Shown here: one piece after another, positions 44,348-55,500 of the stretch | Numbering within the stretch: the stretch's first letter is position 1 | How the letters are laid out: the number at the start of each line of letters is the position of its first letter | Assembly (NCBI GenBank): GCA_031761405.1 | Contig: JASEVX010000001.1 | Coordinates: 46,450,794-46,514,793, forward strand | Direction: 5' to 3' | DNA length: 64,000 nt | From: Serripes groenlandicus | Lineage: Eukaryota; Mollusca; Bivalvia; Cardiida; Cardiidae | Position numbers and translations under genes: made by a program | The notes under the pieces: model-generated | What the model was told of the DNA's origin: nothing | Databases searched by the model: none | Seen by the model: only the letters and a program-made list of their open reading frames with translations

Positions 44348-47300
44348 TTAATTCATTCGTGCCAAAGCCACCCTAAGTTTTTTTTGGGACAGAGATCTTT
44401 TTCTTTCATTCCATTCATGTAAGAAAAACTGTAAATAGAAGCAGAAATGTGTCTGCGACATTTGTCTGGCAGATCGTTTTATGCACTGAATAAAACTATT
44501 AAATTGCTCACATATTTCGGAATTCACAGATTCAAACCCTTGTAGGCGACTTGCTTTAAATGCACATGAACACTTATGTGCGTAACTATGAAATATATCG
44601 TGGAAAAATCGAACATTTTTGTAGAATCCACTTTCTCTATTTAGACAGTATTCCTGAAGACCGCAGGCAAAGTCATAAAATACGTCTTGTGGAGGCTTTT
44701 CCAAATGAGAATAAAGAGATGCAGATGGATCTTTCCTTCCTTCAGCCCCAGTCATATGAAATCCATAACAATGGCCATGATCAGCACAAAACCATAGGAA
44801 TAAATTAGATGTGCCTGGAGCTGAAGTCTGAACCTTGGAATAAAGTTTCTGACATCTTTCAAAATCCATTGTATTGTCATCATGGTCAACATTTTTCTTA
44901 GCCTTCTTGTCAATATCCATTGTAAATTGCCTTATATTTCTTAACTTTAAACCCGACTCATTAAAATAATATGCTCTTCCAAACTTTGCGGGATTATATG
45001 TTCCTGGTTGAGGAAAAGCCATTTCTGGTGCATTAACCTGCATATCCAAAGATTCATTTATCAGGTATTGAACAAATAATCTAATATCATCATGCATACA
45101 GTCATTATTACACAGACAAGATTCACCAACCAAATCTCTCAATTCTGGTGAATATGATCTCATTTCATTGATTATTATATTAAAATTGTTGCCATCAGTA
45201 TGTGGATTAGATACCAATTGTTGCAATTTAGTACAAAATGAGGGTGGTAACAGGCTTGTCACAGACGCAGTTGTACTTAACATTTTTAAAACATAAGCAT
45301 ATGCAAGTTTTTCTGAAGTTTTCATATTACTCAAAAAACGTTTAAAAGAAGGAAGGACCTCATCAGGTAAAACTTCTTTAACCATATTAATTCGATCATT
45401 TAATTCAAGCTCATTAAGAATGTCCTTATCTGCAATTTCTTCAATTTCCATCCTAGCCAAATAATCTAGAGTTGCTCTATTTTTTATTATTTGTTGTTTA
45501 TTTATTCCATTCATATTTTTCAAAAAACATCTGTCCATTCTACGATGTAAGGTAGTTTCTATTTCATTATTAGAGTCTGAGGAATTAATTTCTTCAAATG
45601 TTGCATGTCTAAAACCTACACCGACCTTAGTACCGTCACAACACAGTCTTTTTGGCTCAAATCCACACACGTCACATGGCTTCCTAAAATCTATTTTCAT
45701 GTTTGCAGCCCAACTAAACCACCAATTTATAAAAACAGACGGATCCATAAACTTTGCTCTACTATCTCTCAACTGGTATGCATCATTTTTTAATCGACAG
45801 TAAGATGAAAATGTACAGCCAGACTTTAAAACCATGGCAACAAATTCCCATCCTACTTCGTCTCCAGCTGCAGTATCACGACTCAAAACATGAATGGAGT
45901 TTTTCTGTCCTTCATCCCAAAAATGTTTACAAGGGGATACAGAATTGTAGCACAATCTTATTTGTACTTCACATTTGACAGGGGCCATTGTGGTATAAAT
46001 TGTCAATAATCTTTTTCTGCCTGTTGTAGTAAGGCCATCCACACTGAAGCTTTCATCATCTGCTCTCTTCAACCAACCACTACCACATTCACAGGTTTTG
46101 TCAGGAATATCTGAAACAAGTATAGGACCTTTTAAGCATCCATCAGGAAGTCTAACTAAATTGTTATCATTCCAACTGTCACGTTTAATCACATTTGCTT
46201 TGTAGTTTGGACAATCTCTTTTGTTTGGAGAATGCTTACTTTTACATTTAAAATTCCATAGACCAGTGTTTTCATCAAAGTTAATCTCTGTGTTGAGATC
46301 AGGATTTATATTTGTGGCATTGTTTACTTCTGAATCATTACCTGGATCTGCAGTATTGGACTGCACTAGATCTTGCCAATATTCAATATGTTGCCTAAAT
46401 ACAGACAGATGTTTACAAAGATCTGCATTCAATAATGTCTTAACACTTTTTTTGTGACCCCTAACAGACAAACATTGGCCATTAAAACAAGATACAATGT
46501 AATTCCCTTGCCTTTTATTAAAACTTAAGTTTACAAATGCAGGCCTGTCTTCGTCTTCAATCATTACAGAGAACTTACGGGTTTCCATATTTCTAGACAA
46601 TTCCACAATATCCTTACCGTTGTAGCTCAAACTATCCTGTACAAACTTATGAAATCTACTTGCATTACCATTAACTGGTTTTAACTCTGGCAATACGTTT
46701 TGCTTAAGAAATCTACAATGAATGCATGTAACACAATTTTCACCAAATGAATCCAACACAGAATATTCCTCAAAATTATTACAGTCTTGAATGTTGATCA
46801 GAGTTCGATATGTCTTGCAACTACAATAAAAATAATCACCAGTTTCTTGGGTTTGCTTTACAGTAAACACAAAATCATTATATCTGAAAGAGCCATCTAT
46901 TTCACTGTAATCATTCAAACAACAAACGAGATGTGCCAATTCGTCACAATATTGAATAACTAATTTTCCATGTTCTAGTATTGACAAGCAGTAACTTTCG
47001 TATATATTAACAGGGTTTTCTGGCATTGGAAAGTTTTCTGGTGAAATATGCAAATCATTTCTAGTTACAACAACAGTGTTAAGTGTTTTGCTCTTTAATG
47101 TGTTGGTCGCAGATCTTTTGTATTTCTTAATACTTGGTTCTACACATATAAGCGAATCAACAGATTCATTTAGCTCAGGGAAATATTTCATATAAAATGA
47201 TGTTAGTACATGAATGCTATTTTGAAGATATAATATAAGGGTTCTATTCCGAAGTGATGTTGCAGCAGGGGTATTCTTAAGAAAATTTGAGTCAAACCGT

Positions 47301-48196
47301 GATTCTCTGTTGAACAAGTCAGGTTTTCGTTTTATATCTCCTGACAGGCAGTTCAACATAATAGATTGTTGCAGCAATTGTTTTGTCTCTGATGAAGTTT
47401 CAGCTAATATGTCCTTTGATATTGAATGAGTTGTTTCTAATTTGCTCATCCTGAACTCTAATAAAAAACTATTAATGCAATTCACAGGAGAGTTTTTAAA
47501 CTCAAGATACATTTTTTCAGCAGTGTCTACAGTAACCTTGCTTTTCACAGGCAAAATGTGAACAATAAATGCATTTAGCATTAAATCTTCACATTCTTCT
47601 AAGTTTTTCAAACTATTTACCTCTTTAGGAAATAAATTTCGAAGGGAGCATTTTAGAATTTTGTCAGGTCGGCTTCTTTTTATTTGTAATTTGATGTTTT
47701 CTTTATTCATTTCACTTATATCTTCTGCAGTTATCACATTATGTATGCATATTTCATTATCTGAAAGACCATATTGCTGTTTCAGTAATGGAATATACTT
47801 CTGGAGCATAAGTCCACTGTAGACACCTGATTCAATATACCTAACATACAATAATGATTTATTGTTAAATTTGCATTTAAAAACAGTACACACGAAAGAG
47901 CCCTTAGTGCAATTATTCAATGCAGCTAGCTTTGCCGTTTCCTGCTCAAGTTTTAAAAAGCTTTGCTTTGTAGGTGTTAACATAGAATGTGTCATCATGG
48001 CATCTAAAATGAACTTTTGAAATTTTATGGCATGATCACATAAAGATAAATTTTTCAAAAGATTATTTGACCAACTTGTTTGAGTTTCTGACAAGATATG
48101 TAATTCAGGTTGTTTTCTTTTGTGCTGTTTGTTCTTCAAAACTGAGCCAGAAAATGAGAGACTATTTTTTTTGGACAAAACAGCAATGAACTGCAT
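44348..48196 (-). CDS. KDZ-type transposase-like protein, HMGXB3-like, intronless
   Basis: A single open frame of 1282 residues. Seen: a SWIM-like cluster around residues 458-493 (CSC, later CVTCIHC); further cysteine clusters at 651-705 (CKSKHS, CPNY, CECGSGW) and 841-856 (CDVCGF, LCCDG); and a C-terminal domain from about 1060. The C-terminal domain has CADHGHCYGFHMTGAEG, YDFAC (1174-1178), a His/Cys-rich FFHDIFHSYAHKCSCAF and NSEICEQFNSF. The YD-x-(A)C and following H...H...C plus acidic E blocks are the signature order of KDZ (Kyakuja-Dileera-Zisupton) transposases, which carry CxC cysteine clusters and are related to vertebrate HMGXB3. Inferred role: DNA transposase or a domesticated derivative, acting in the nucleus. 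No HMG box is visible. An in-frame stop lies just before ATG 48196; an AG at ATGCAG (phase 0) could instead serve as a splice acceptor. An element of another repeat family abuts the 5' side within about 10 bp. Confidence 0.8.
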   Translation of the reverse strand: MQFIAVLSKKNSLSFSGSVLKNKQHKRKQPELHILSETQTSWSNNLLKNLSLCDHAIKFQKFILDAMMTHSMLTPTKQSFLKLEQETAKLAALNNCTKGSFVCTVFKCKFNNKSLLYVRYIESGVYSGLMLQKYIPLLKQQYGLSDNEICIHNVITAEDISEMNKENIKLQIKRSRPDKILKCSLRNLFPKEVNSLKNLEECEDLMLNAFIVHILPVKSKVTVDTAEKMYLEFKNSPVNCINSFLLEFRMSKLETTHSISKDILAETSSETKQLLQQSIMLNCLSGDIKRKPDLFNRESRFDSNFLKNTPAATSLRNRTLILYLQNSIHVLTSFYMKYFPELNESVDSLICVEPSIKKYKRSATNTLKSKTLNTVVVTRNDLHISPENFPMPENPVNIYESYCLSILEHGKLVIQYCDELAHLVCCLNDYSEIDGSFRYNDFVFTVKQTQETGDYFYCSCKTYRTLINIQDCNNFEEYSVLDSFGENCVTCIHCRFLKQNVLPELKPVNGNASRFHKFVQDSLSYNGKDIVELSRNMETRKFSVMIEDEDRPAFVNLSFNKRQGNYIVSCFNGQCLSVRGHKKSVKTLLNADLCKHLSVFRQHIEYWQDLVQSNTADPGNDSEVNNATNINPDLNTEINFDENTGLWNFKCKSKHSPNKRDCPNYKANVIKRDSWNDNNLVRLPDGCLKGPILVSDIPDKTCECGSGWLKRADDESFSVDGLTTTGRKRLLTIYTTMAPVKCEVQIRLCYNSVSPCKHFWDEGQKNSIHVLSRDTAAGDEVGWEFVAMVLKSGCTFSSYCRLKNDAYQLRDSRAKFMDPSVFINWWFSWAANMKIDFRKPCDVCGFEPKRLCCDGTKVGVGFRHATFEEINSSDSNNEIETTLHRRMDRCFLKNMNGINKQQIIKNRATLDYLARMEIEEIADKDILNELELNDRINMVKEVLPDEVLPSFKRFLSNMKTSEKLAYAYVLKMLSTTASVTSLLPPSFCTKLQQLVSNPHTDGNNFNIIINEMRSYSPELRDLVGESCLCNNDCMHDDIRLFVQYLINESLDMQVNAPEMAFPQPGTYNPAKFGRAYYFNESGLKLRNIRQFTMDIDKKAKKNVDHDDNTMDFERCQKLYSKVQTSAPGTSNLFLWFCADHGHCYGFHMTGAEGRKDPSASLYSHLEKPPQDVFYDFACGLQEYCLNRESGFYKNVRFFHDIFHSYAHKCSCAFKASRLQGFESVNSEICEQFNSFIQCIKRSARQMSQTHFCFYLQFFLHEWNERKRSLSQKKLRVALARMN

Positions 48197-48199
48197 TTT

Positions 48200-48575
48200 A
48201 CATTACTATCAAACATTTCTCATTTCGACCTAAAAGTGTGACCTTGACGCGTCATCATGGTGAACCTTTGTGCCAAGTTTTTTGGCAATCCTATGATGGT
48301 TGGTTAAGATTCGGGTCGGACAAGGTAGTCCTATCAGACAGTACTCATGTTGACCCTTGACCTCTAAGTGTGACCTTGTCGTTTGAGGTACAGGCCTGGG
48401 TCTTGCGCGCAACACGCCGCCTCATCATGGTGAACATTTGTGCCAAGTTTCTTTCAAATCCTATGATGCATGGTTAAGATACGGGCCTGACAAGGTTAGG
48501 TGGGACTGACAGTCAGACGGAATCAACCAAACCTATAGTCCCCATACCGGTCTTTGACCGGTAGGGGACTAACAA
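48200..48575 (-). mobile_element. 'tgtcaaggtcacact' repeat fragment, - orientation
   Basis: It begins at actatcaaacatttctcatt (matching 40012 onward) and runs to tgaccggtaggggactaac. The left third of the element is missing; the truncation point lies directly against the KDZ start codon. Confidence 0.7.
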
Positions 48576-48702
48576 GTTCACTTCCTGTATGATACATAAA
48601 CATATAAATGCTTAACAAATCAGTGCATATAAGTTTTTAGACATAATAATAATGCTGACCCTATGGCATTTGCACATTTTAGAAGGGGACCAACAGGATA
48701 TG

Positions 48703-49162
48703 TAAACAAGAGGGTCAATTAACCCCTTTTTTGATGACGCCTGGTTGCTATGATTTTGTAACCAATCAATACTGCTTGAACAAATTAAGAAGAGAAATAC
48801 TGAAGTTAGATTCCTTTTCAATTTACTTTACAGAAAAGCACTTAAAAAAAATATATGGAATTTTCAAATTTTGCCCCTTTTCTGATGCCGCCTGACTGCC
48901 ACGTCTTTTTCAACCAATCATTATGGATTGAACAATTTTTGTAGAGGGTCACCCAAGGAACATTTCTACTAAATAATATTGGAATCTGACTTGCAGATTC
49001 AGAGGAAAAGATTTTTAATGTTTGGACAGTTTGCCCCCTTTCTAATGCTGCAGCAACCAAAGTTCTTGAAGGAATTTTAATTTTGAACAATTTTGAAACA
49101 GGGCTACCAAAGAAACAAAGAATAGATCACCTTGAGCCTTCGGCTCAGGTGATCTAAAAAAC
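48703..49162 (-). mobile_element. Short HE element, - orientation, type 5 interior
   Basis: On the + strand it starts aacaagagggtcaattaacc and ends ttgagccttcggctcaggtg, atctaaaaa. The interior matches 38943-39793 (ttgccccctttctaatgc; tagagggtcacccaaggaac). Confidence 0.7.
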
Positions 49163-49475
49163 ATAATTTGTAACTCTTGTTGTTTCAGGTCCCAAGGTTC
49201 ATCATTGTACAACTTATAATGACAATACTAAATATCAATTAGTTTAGCATCAAGCTCTTGTGACATCAGATAAGTCAAATTTTCAATGTTCACATGTTTT
49301 AAGCCTGGCAGCCTTATTTTCCTCCGCTTTTTCCAATGAACTATTAATATTTATATGCCACAAAGTTGCATACAAACAAATGGTTAAAATTTATTGTTTA
49401 CATCAGATAGACAAACATAAACACTGCCTACCAAAATTATATATTCAAGTCATAAGTATTGTTCATATTGCTTAC
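49163..49475. other. Intron or intergenic stretch between SGNH-2A exons and KDZ ORF
   Basis: No further splice-bounded frame is convincing here on the - strand. AT-rich. Confidence 0.35.
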
Positions 49476-49574
49476 CAAGTGAGGTGGACATAAGTTTAGA
49501 TTTGTAGTATCATTAAAAGTCCCCCCTGGAAGGAAATTACACCATTCATCTAGAGTTTGGAAGTATTCTTGGTT
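49476..49574 (-). CDS. SGNH-2A gene, last visible exon, directly after 2A
   Basis: 99 nt; acceptor ttttctttttgtag, donor TTG|GTAAGC. 33 codons, phase 0/0: NQEYFQTLDEWCNFLPGG, TFNDTTNLNLCPPHL. After 2A skipping the downstream product would start with Pro and this segment. The donor proves that more coding or untranslated sequence follows. The next candidate on this strand is the KDZ ORF (44348-48196). Confidence 0.65.
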
Positions 49575-52500
49575 CTACAAAAAGAAAAGAAAAAAAAATC
49601 TCAATTATTATTTTTTGCCTGGCACAGTTGATACATTAAAACAGGTCTCGCAACGATCATATAAGATAGGCTCACCTGTTTGACAAACATGCATTGTGTT
49701 TGCTTAAAAGCTATTTCATGTCTTAATTAGATTATGAAATAAAATGTGGATGCAATCCTTTAAGCCTTTAATATCAAAGGTGTACACTTGAGAAGATTTA
49801 AAATATTGTTACAATAAATTGTAAAAGAAAATTACTTTATACACATGATCTAAACCATGCATCCTTAGACTCTCAAAGTCTGTCACTAAAAATCCTTGGC
49901 ACCCATTCCATTTACATTGTCTTTTATAAAAAAAATTAAAAGGAATTTGACATGTAAATTAATGTTTAATTGAGGCATATTTTCAGAGAATTCTGCTGTT
50001 ATAAAAAAATATTTTTTTTCTATGATTCATGAGTCAAGCAATTCTCCTTTTTCCACAAAATTTTGCAAAAGGATTTTATAATCTACATCAGGAAAAAGTA
50101 TATCCGAAAACTTGCACCATAAAATTGATAGTTTTAATACATCAATTACAATGTACATTTATTTTTGATTACTACAATGATCATATTTCAAAACCACTTA
50201 CCGGTCCTGGATTCTGCTCAACATCATTTGACATTAACAATCTCAGTCTGTTGGTGTTTACATCTTTTTCAACAAGTAATAGCATCAGAACAAAGTACAT
50301 TCCCTCTCTACCACAAAGTAAACCAATGGTCATCAGCTGGAACAAGCTTCGCCATAAAGATGGTGGATATATGAAGAATACCCCTACAAAACAATATTTG
50401 CATTTGAAATAAGATTAAGCTTTAAATATACATGAGGCACTACATGTAAAATGCTTCCAATTGAATACAAATTTAAATGTGAAGTTGTCTCAATAAAGTT
50501 GTATTTGAATACAAAAAAGCTCATTATTATAGGTTATTGCATCAATATGGGAAAGTATTGTGTTGAACGAGTTCCAACACAATAGATTCCCACAATCACG
50601 CAATGACCTTTTTATTGTATAATTTGATAATGGCTTTTTAAAATTTGTCGTTTTGTTTGTTTTAAACATGTCACCATTTATAAAACTTAACACTCGTTTT
50701 TGGATTGTTTAGATAAATAAACATTAACGAATATCATGCTCTCCTTTCCGATGTTTGCTAGGGTGACGTAAAATATAATTAACGAACCGCCATTGTTGTT
50801 GACTAGAAATTGAATCGTCGACAAAATGATGTGTAACTCTTTTTCTAACAGTGTTTTCCATTAAGAACTTGTGTATTCTCTTATTCCGATATTTACGCCT
50901 AGATATATATTTTTTTATAACGATTTAGATGCCTCTTTTGACCTCGCAGTTACCAGTATGTTCAGTAAGGCGAACACATATCTTCTATAGGCCTACTGCA
51001 TTGATAAACTTCACATCGGAGGATAACAAAACAATTCTGAAGACCTACATTTAAAACAATCATTTGCTTATTCATCCAAGCAGTTATGAATCCCTCTTTA
51101 TTTGTTGATACACTTATATTAGATCGTCATCGATAATCAAAACAACTTTATAGTGTACATCCTTACAATCAAGCAATATTACTGATGTACACATAAACCA
51201 ACACAGATGTTTTTTATTTCAATAAATTTGTAAATATGTCTTATTAGTTGTTTTAACCATGTTGATGGCTTCACTTGCCTGCAATGCACTTAGCCCTGAC
51301 AGTAACAAAGTAGAAGTAGAAGTTAGCTGGTCTCTATATCATGAAAGGTTGGATGAGAGCTCGTTGTAACGTTACTGTATGGAAATAGTTCCGTCCTTAG
51401 CATTACGTGAAAAAGATCTGAGTGCGCAATATCAATGTTTGCAATATCAACTGATATTGAGTCCTTTTACCAAATGGAAAATAGAAGGAACAATATCAAA
51501 GTATACAATAATAACATTTTCATATCTGTCATCCCACATTTCTTGTACAGAATCACAAAATATATATACACAACAATGTCACAAAGTATCCTATCTATCA
51601 AGTATATGAAAGAATACAAAGCAAGTTATCAGTAGATATAAATAATTCTGAATTACCTTCGCAAAACGAAACCTGATTTTCTGAATGTGTTCTTCTTCCA
51701 AAACTTGGACCATGGTTTTCATTTGAAAGCTGAATAGAAATAGCCTGTTAAATATAACCAAAAAGGTGATTTATTTAAAATAAACATATATACATATATA
51801 TGTGTTCATTTTTAAGTAATATATATGTATCATGCATCCTAATTAAAACTTTTGAAATGATTGCCTATTTGCTGATCTTTTACTGAGAAAATAAAAATTA
51901 TCTATGAATTTTTAAAAACAGACCAACAATTGAGCATTTTTTTAAAGTTTGCACACAATGGACCCAGTTGTTTAAAGGTATTATTGAAGGTGCAGCATGA
52001 CCTACGTAGGGTGATAACAAAAAAATAAATTCATTAACAATAATTTTCATTGTGGTAAGGTTTATCCTTTGTTGTAAAACAAAAAAATGGTAAGACAATA
52101 AGCTTGTTTTAATGGGATTTCATGCCATTTTCATATTTTATATCAGCAACAGTTCAATTATTCATTATCCCAGTGTAAACAGAAGTCTAGGCTATGCAAT
52201 GTGCTTTCTCAAGGGCACTTCCCCATGAGAGACAATTGATTGATTGGGATTTAACGCTGTTTTTAACAATTTCTCAGTCATAATAGGAAAATAGAAGGAA
52301 CAATATCAAAGTATACAATAATAACATTTTCATATCTGTCATCCCACATTTCTTGTACAGAATCACAAAATATATATACACAACAATGTCACAAAGTATC
52401 CTATCTATCAAGTATATGAAAGAATACAAAGCAAGTTATCAGTAGATATAAATAATTCTGAATTACCTTCGCAAAACGAAACCTGATTTTCTGAATGTGT

Positions 52501-55500
52501 TCTTCTTCCAAAACTTGGACCATGGTTTTCATTTGAAAGCTGAATAGAAATAGCCTGTTAAATATAACCAAAAAGGTGATTTATTTAAAATAAACATATA
52601 TACATATATATGTGTTCATTTTTAAGTAATATATATGTATCATGCATCCTAATTAAAACTTTTGAAATGATTGCCTATTTGCTGATCTTTTACTGAGAAA
52701 ATAAAAATTATCTATGAATTTTTAAAAACAGACCAACAATTGAGCATTTTTTTAAAGTTTGCACACAATGGACCCAGTTGTTTAAAGGTATTATTGAAGG
52801 TGCAGCATGACCTACGTAGGGTGATAACAAAAAAATAAATTCATTAACAATAATTTTCATTGTGGTAAGGTTTATCCTTTGTTGTAAAACAAAAAAATGG
52901 TAAGACAATAAGCTTGTTTTAATGGGATTTCATGCCATTTTCATATTTTATATCAGCAACAGTTCAATTATTCATTATCCCAGTGTAAACAGAAGTCTAG
53001 GCTATGCAATGTGCTTTCTCAAGGGCACTTCCCCATGAGAGACAATTGATTGATTGGGATTTAACGCTGTTTTTAACAATTTCTCAGTCATATCACGGCG
53101 GCCAGTTCACCTACTCATATGTTTCCTGGTTTTCGCGCACAAGTACTCCACACAACAATCTTCCCAAACAACTGGCTGCTTTTCAACATAGACTTAGCCC
53201 ATTGGTGGAAGACGAATGACGTATGTCGCAATGACATTTGTCAAACATCGTAAAGAAAGTTGGCCAAGCCAGGATTCAAACTCACAACCCCTGGATTGAC
53301 AGCCCGCGTCGTTACCGACTGAGCTACTGGGACTCGGCCCATGAGAGACAAAAGAGTAAAAACAATAAATTACAAGCACCCTAGTTTTTTTCTTCTTTTA
53401 AATTGTTCTAAAATACACTCGAAACTTCAAGAATTGCAAGACAAGAAATAAAAGGGAAATAATGAAACAGATGACTAAGTTGATAAGACAATAAGAACAT
53501 CATTGCTTAGGGTAGTTTTCAAGTACTAACTTTGTCTTCCTTGTACTTTCTCGGGTGAATAACATTTATATTACACTCTGGACATAAATATCGAGAAACC
53601 TGAATATAAAATAGACATTTATTAACCCTTTCCCACATACAGACGCTTTCTAAAGCTTCTGCAACAGACATTTTCTGGAGAAAATAACTCAAGCAAAAGG
53701 AAAATTACTCATAATAAGCAATTTCTCCATTTGACACAATATTTTTTCCATGTTTTCCAAATCGTCTGCTGCAGATTTGTCATATGTTGGTTAAGGTTAT
53801 AAACTACATTTCACCTTTTTAACCTTTTCCCACTTGTCGATGCATCTGCAGCTGAAGACTTAAAACATTGTTGCAAAATTTACTACAATATTTTCGACTA
53901 TATGCAGTGATTAAACTTTCATTTTTAGAGATTTTCAATTGTTTTATCTAGATGTTTACTGCAGATTTGTTGCATGAGGGAAAATCATTTAAGAGTATGA
54001 AAAGTTAAAGGAATTAGGCAAAATAAATCATGTTGTTAAGGCACTTGTTTTTTTTTTTTATTCAAATATGTATCAACCAGTTATAAAAGCCGATTGGGTG
54101 GTATAAAAACATTTCTACACATGAATTAATTATGATCAAAACTAGAAGTAACAGGAGTTAATATAGTATGGACAGGATGTCAATGAAGCCTGTATAATTA
54201 GCAATGTTCCAATGGTCACTGGTCAGTAACTTTCAGGTCAGACCAGACATTTTAAAAGTTCATTTCAATGATTGTAAATGGCAAACAGAATCCAAGGTAA
54301 ATTTCTTATCATTTGCCAAAACTTCTCATATCTCTACCATGATTTGAGACACCTACACATATGGAAGTGATAATATAGACATCTTATGAGAGCCAAAAAT
54401 GTACATATATAAAAAGTAATTCATACCACAACGGGAGGCTTCTTTAACACAGCCAACTGAACAGCAGTCTTCTGTGGCACTGTCCTTTTCGGCTCAAGTG
54501 AGCAACTGCGCTTCTGAAATGACAATGTATCAAAATGGTCATCAAAATAACAACAAAGTAATTTGAAAAACAAGACAATGTATCAAAATGAAAACAAAGT
54601 ATGTTGAAAATCAAGAACTTGGAAAATACTGAGCTTGAAATTACCATGTGTAATGGTTAACTTTATCACATTATCAAATAAATTTATAAAACCTGCAAGT
54701 TACTTTGACGACTTGTGGACTACTTGATGAACTGAACAGGTATATTCAATATTTTAGATCATGAACCATACAATCTTTTTATACATGTAGGGAACAATCT
54801 TATCAGTAGAAAACAAAGACATGTTTTCTTTCTGGGCACAAACCCCCTACTATCAACTCTTACCAAAAATGCTCCAGACACTTTACTAGCTGGTATCTGT
54901 ACAGCAACATCAACAGAGAGGTTGACCACAAGAAACTCCGACTGGCTGTTAAGATTCCTAGTTAATAAAAATAATTTATTGTTTTATATTTTCTAAAAGT
55001 AGCAAATTAAAGCAATGTGAAAGGCTGCTTCAAACAAAATATGTCAAGACTATTGATCCTGCTGCAAATATGAGCAAGTAAATACTATGCTAAGTCTAAA
55101 CATAAATTATACAATACTAATCAGGAAAAATTAAAATCAACAAGTAACTGTAGGATTGCAAGCAATACCATAATCCCCTACCGGTTTGCACGTTTTGACT
55201 TGGTTCTAAGTCCAAAAAGGGGCATAACTCATAAAAAAAATGACGAAATCCCATGAAACGCGAACTTGATCTGTGACACATGATTACAAAGCCATATACA
55301 AAATTTCAGCTCAATATCTCAATGCATGTAGAAAAAAAGTGCGGAAAACTGATTTGTCGGACTGACTGACAGATGGACTGACAGATGGACTGACAGATGG
55401 ACTGACTGACAGATGGACGGAGTGCAAACCTAAAAGTCCCCTTCGGCACGCCGGTAGGGGACTAATAACTTTTTATGCTATAAGCATCAAATGTCAAGAT

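Larger units (their letters stand above)
51477..53096. repeat. 810-bp perfect-looking tandem duplication
   Basis: 51477-52286 and 52287-53096 appear identical (same order, same AT tracts, the same 66-codon shadow frames offset by exactly 810). The unit includes the 88-nt exon, a second-family SINE fragment (aagtctaggctatgcaatgt) and the first ~50 bp of the reverse SINE at its right edge. The breakpoint lies within the SINE (ctcagtcat joined to aataggaaaatag in the first junction, atcacggcgg at the second). Confidence 0.85.

Noticed and set aside
50202..50383. 2A motif as part of an integrated picorna-like virus
   Set aside because: No polymerase, helicase or capsid-like sequence is nearby, and the motif sits in a spliced exon chain with a hydrolase domain.
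51898..52908. Pair of identical 66-codon frames
   Set aside because: They are shadows of the 810-bp duplication in intron sequence with no splice support.
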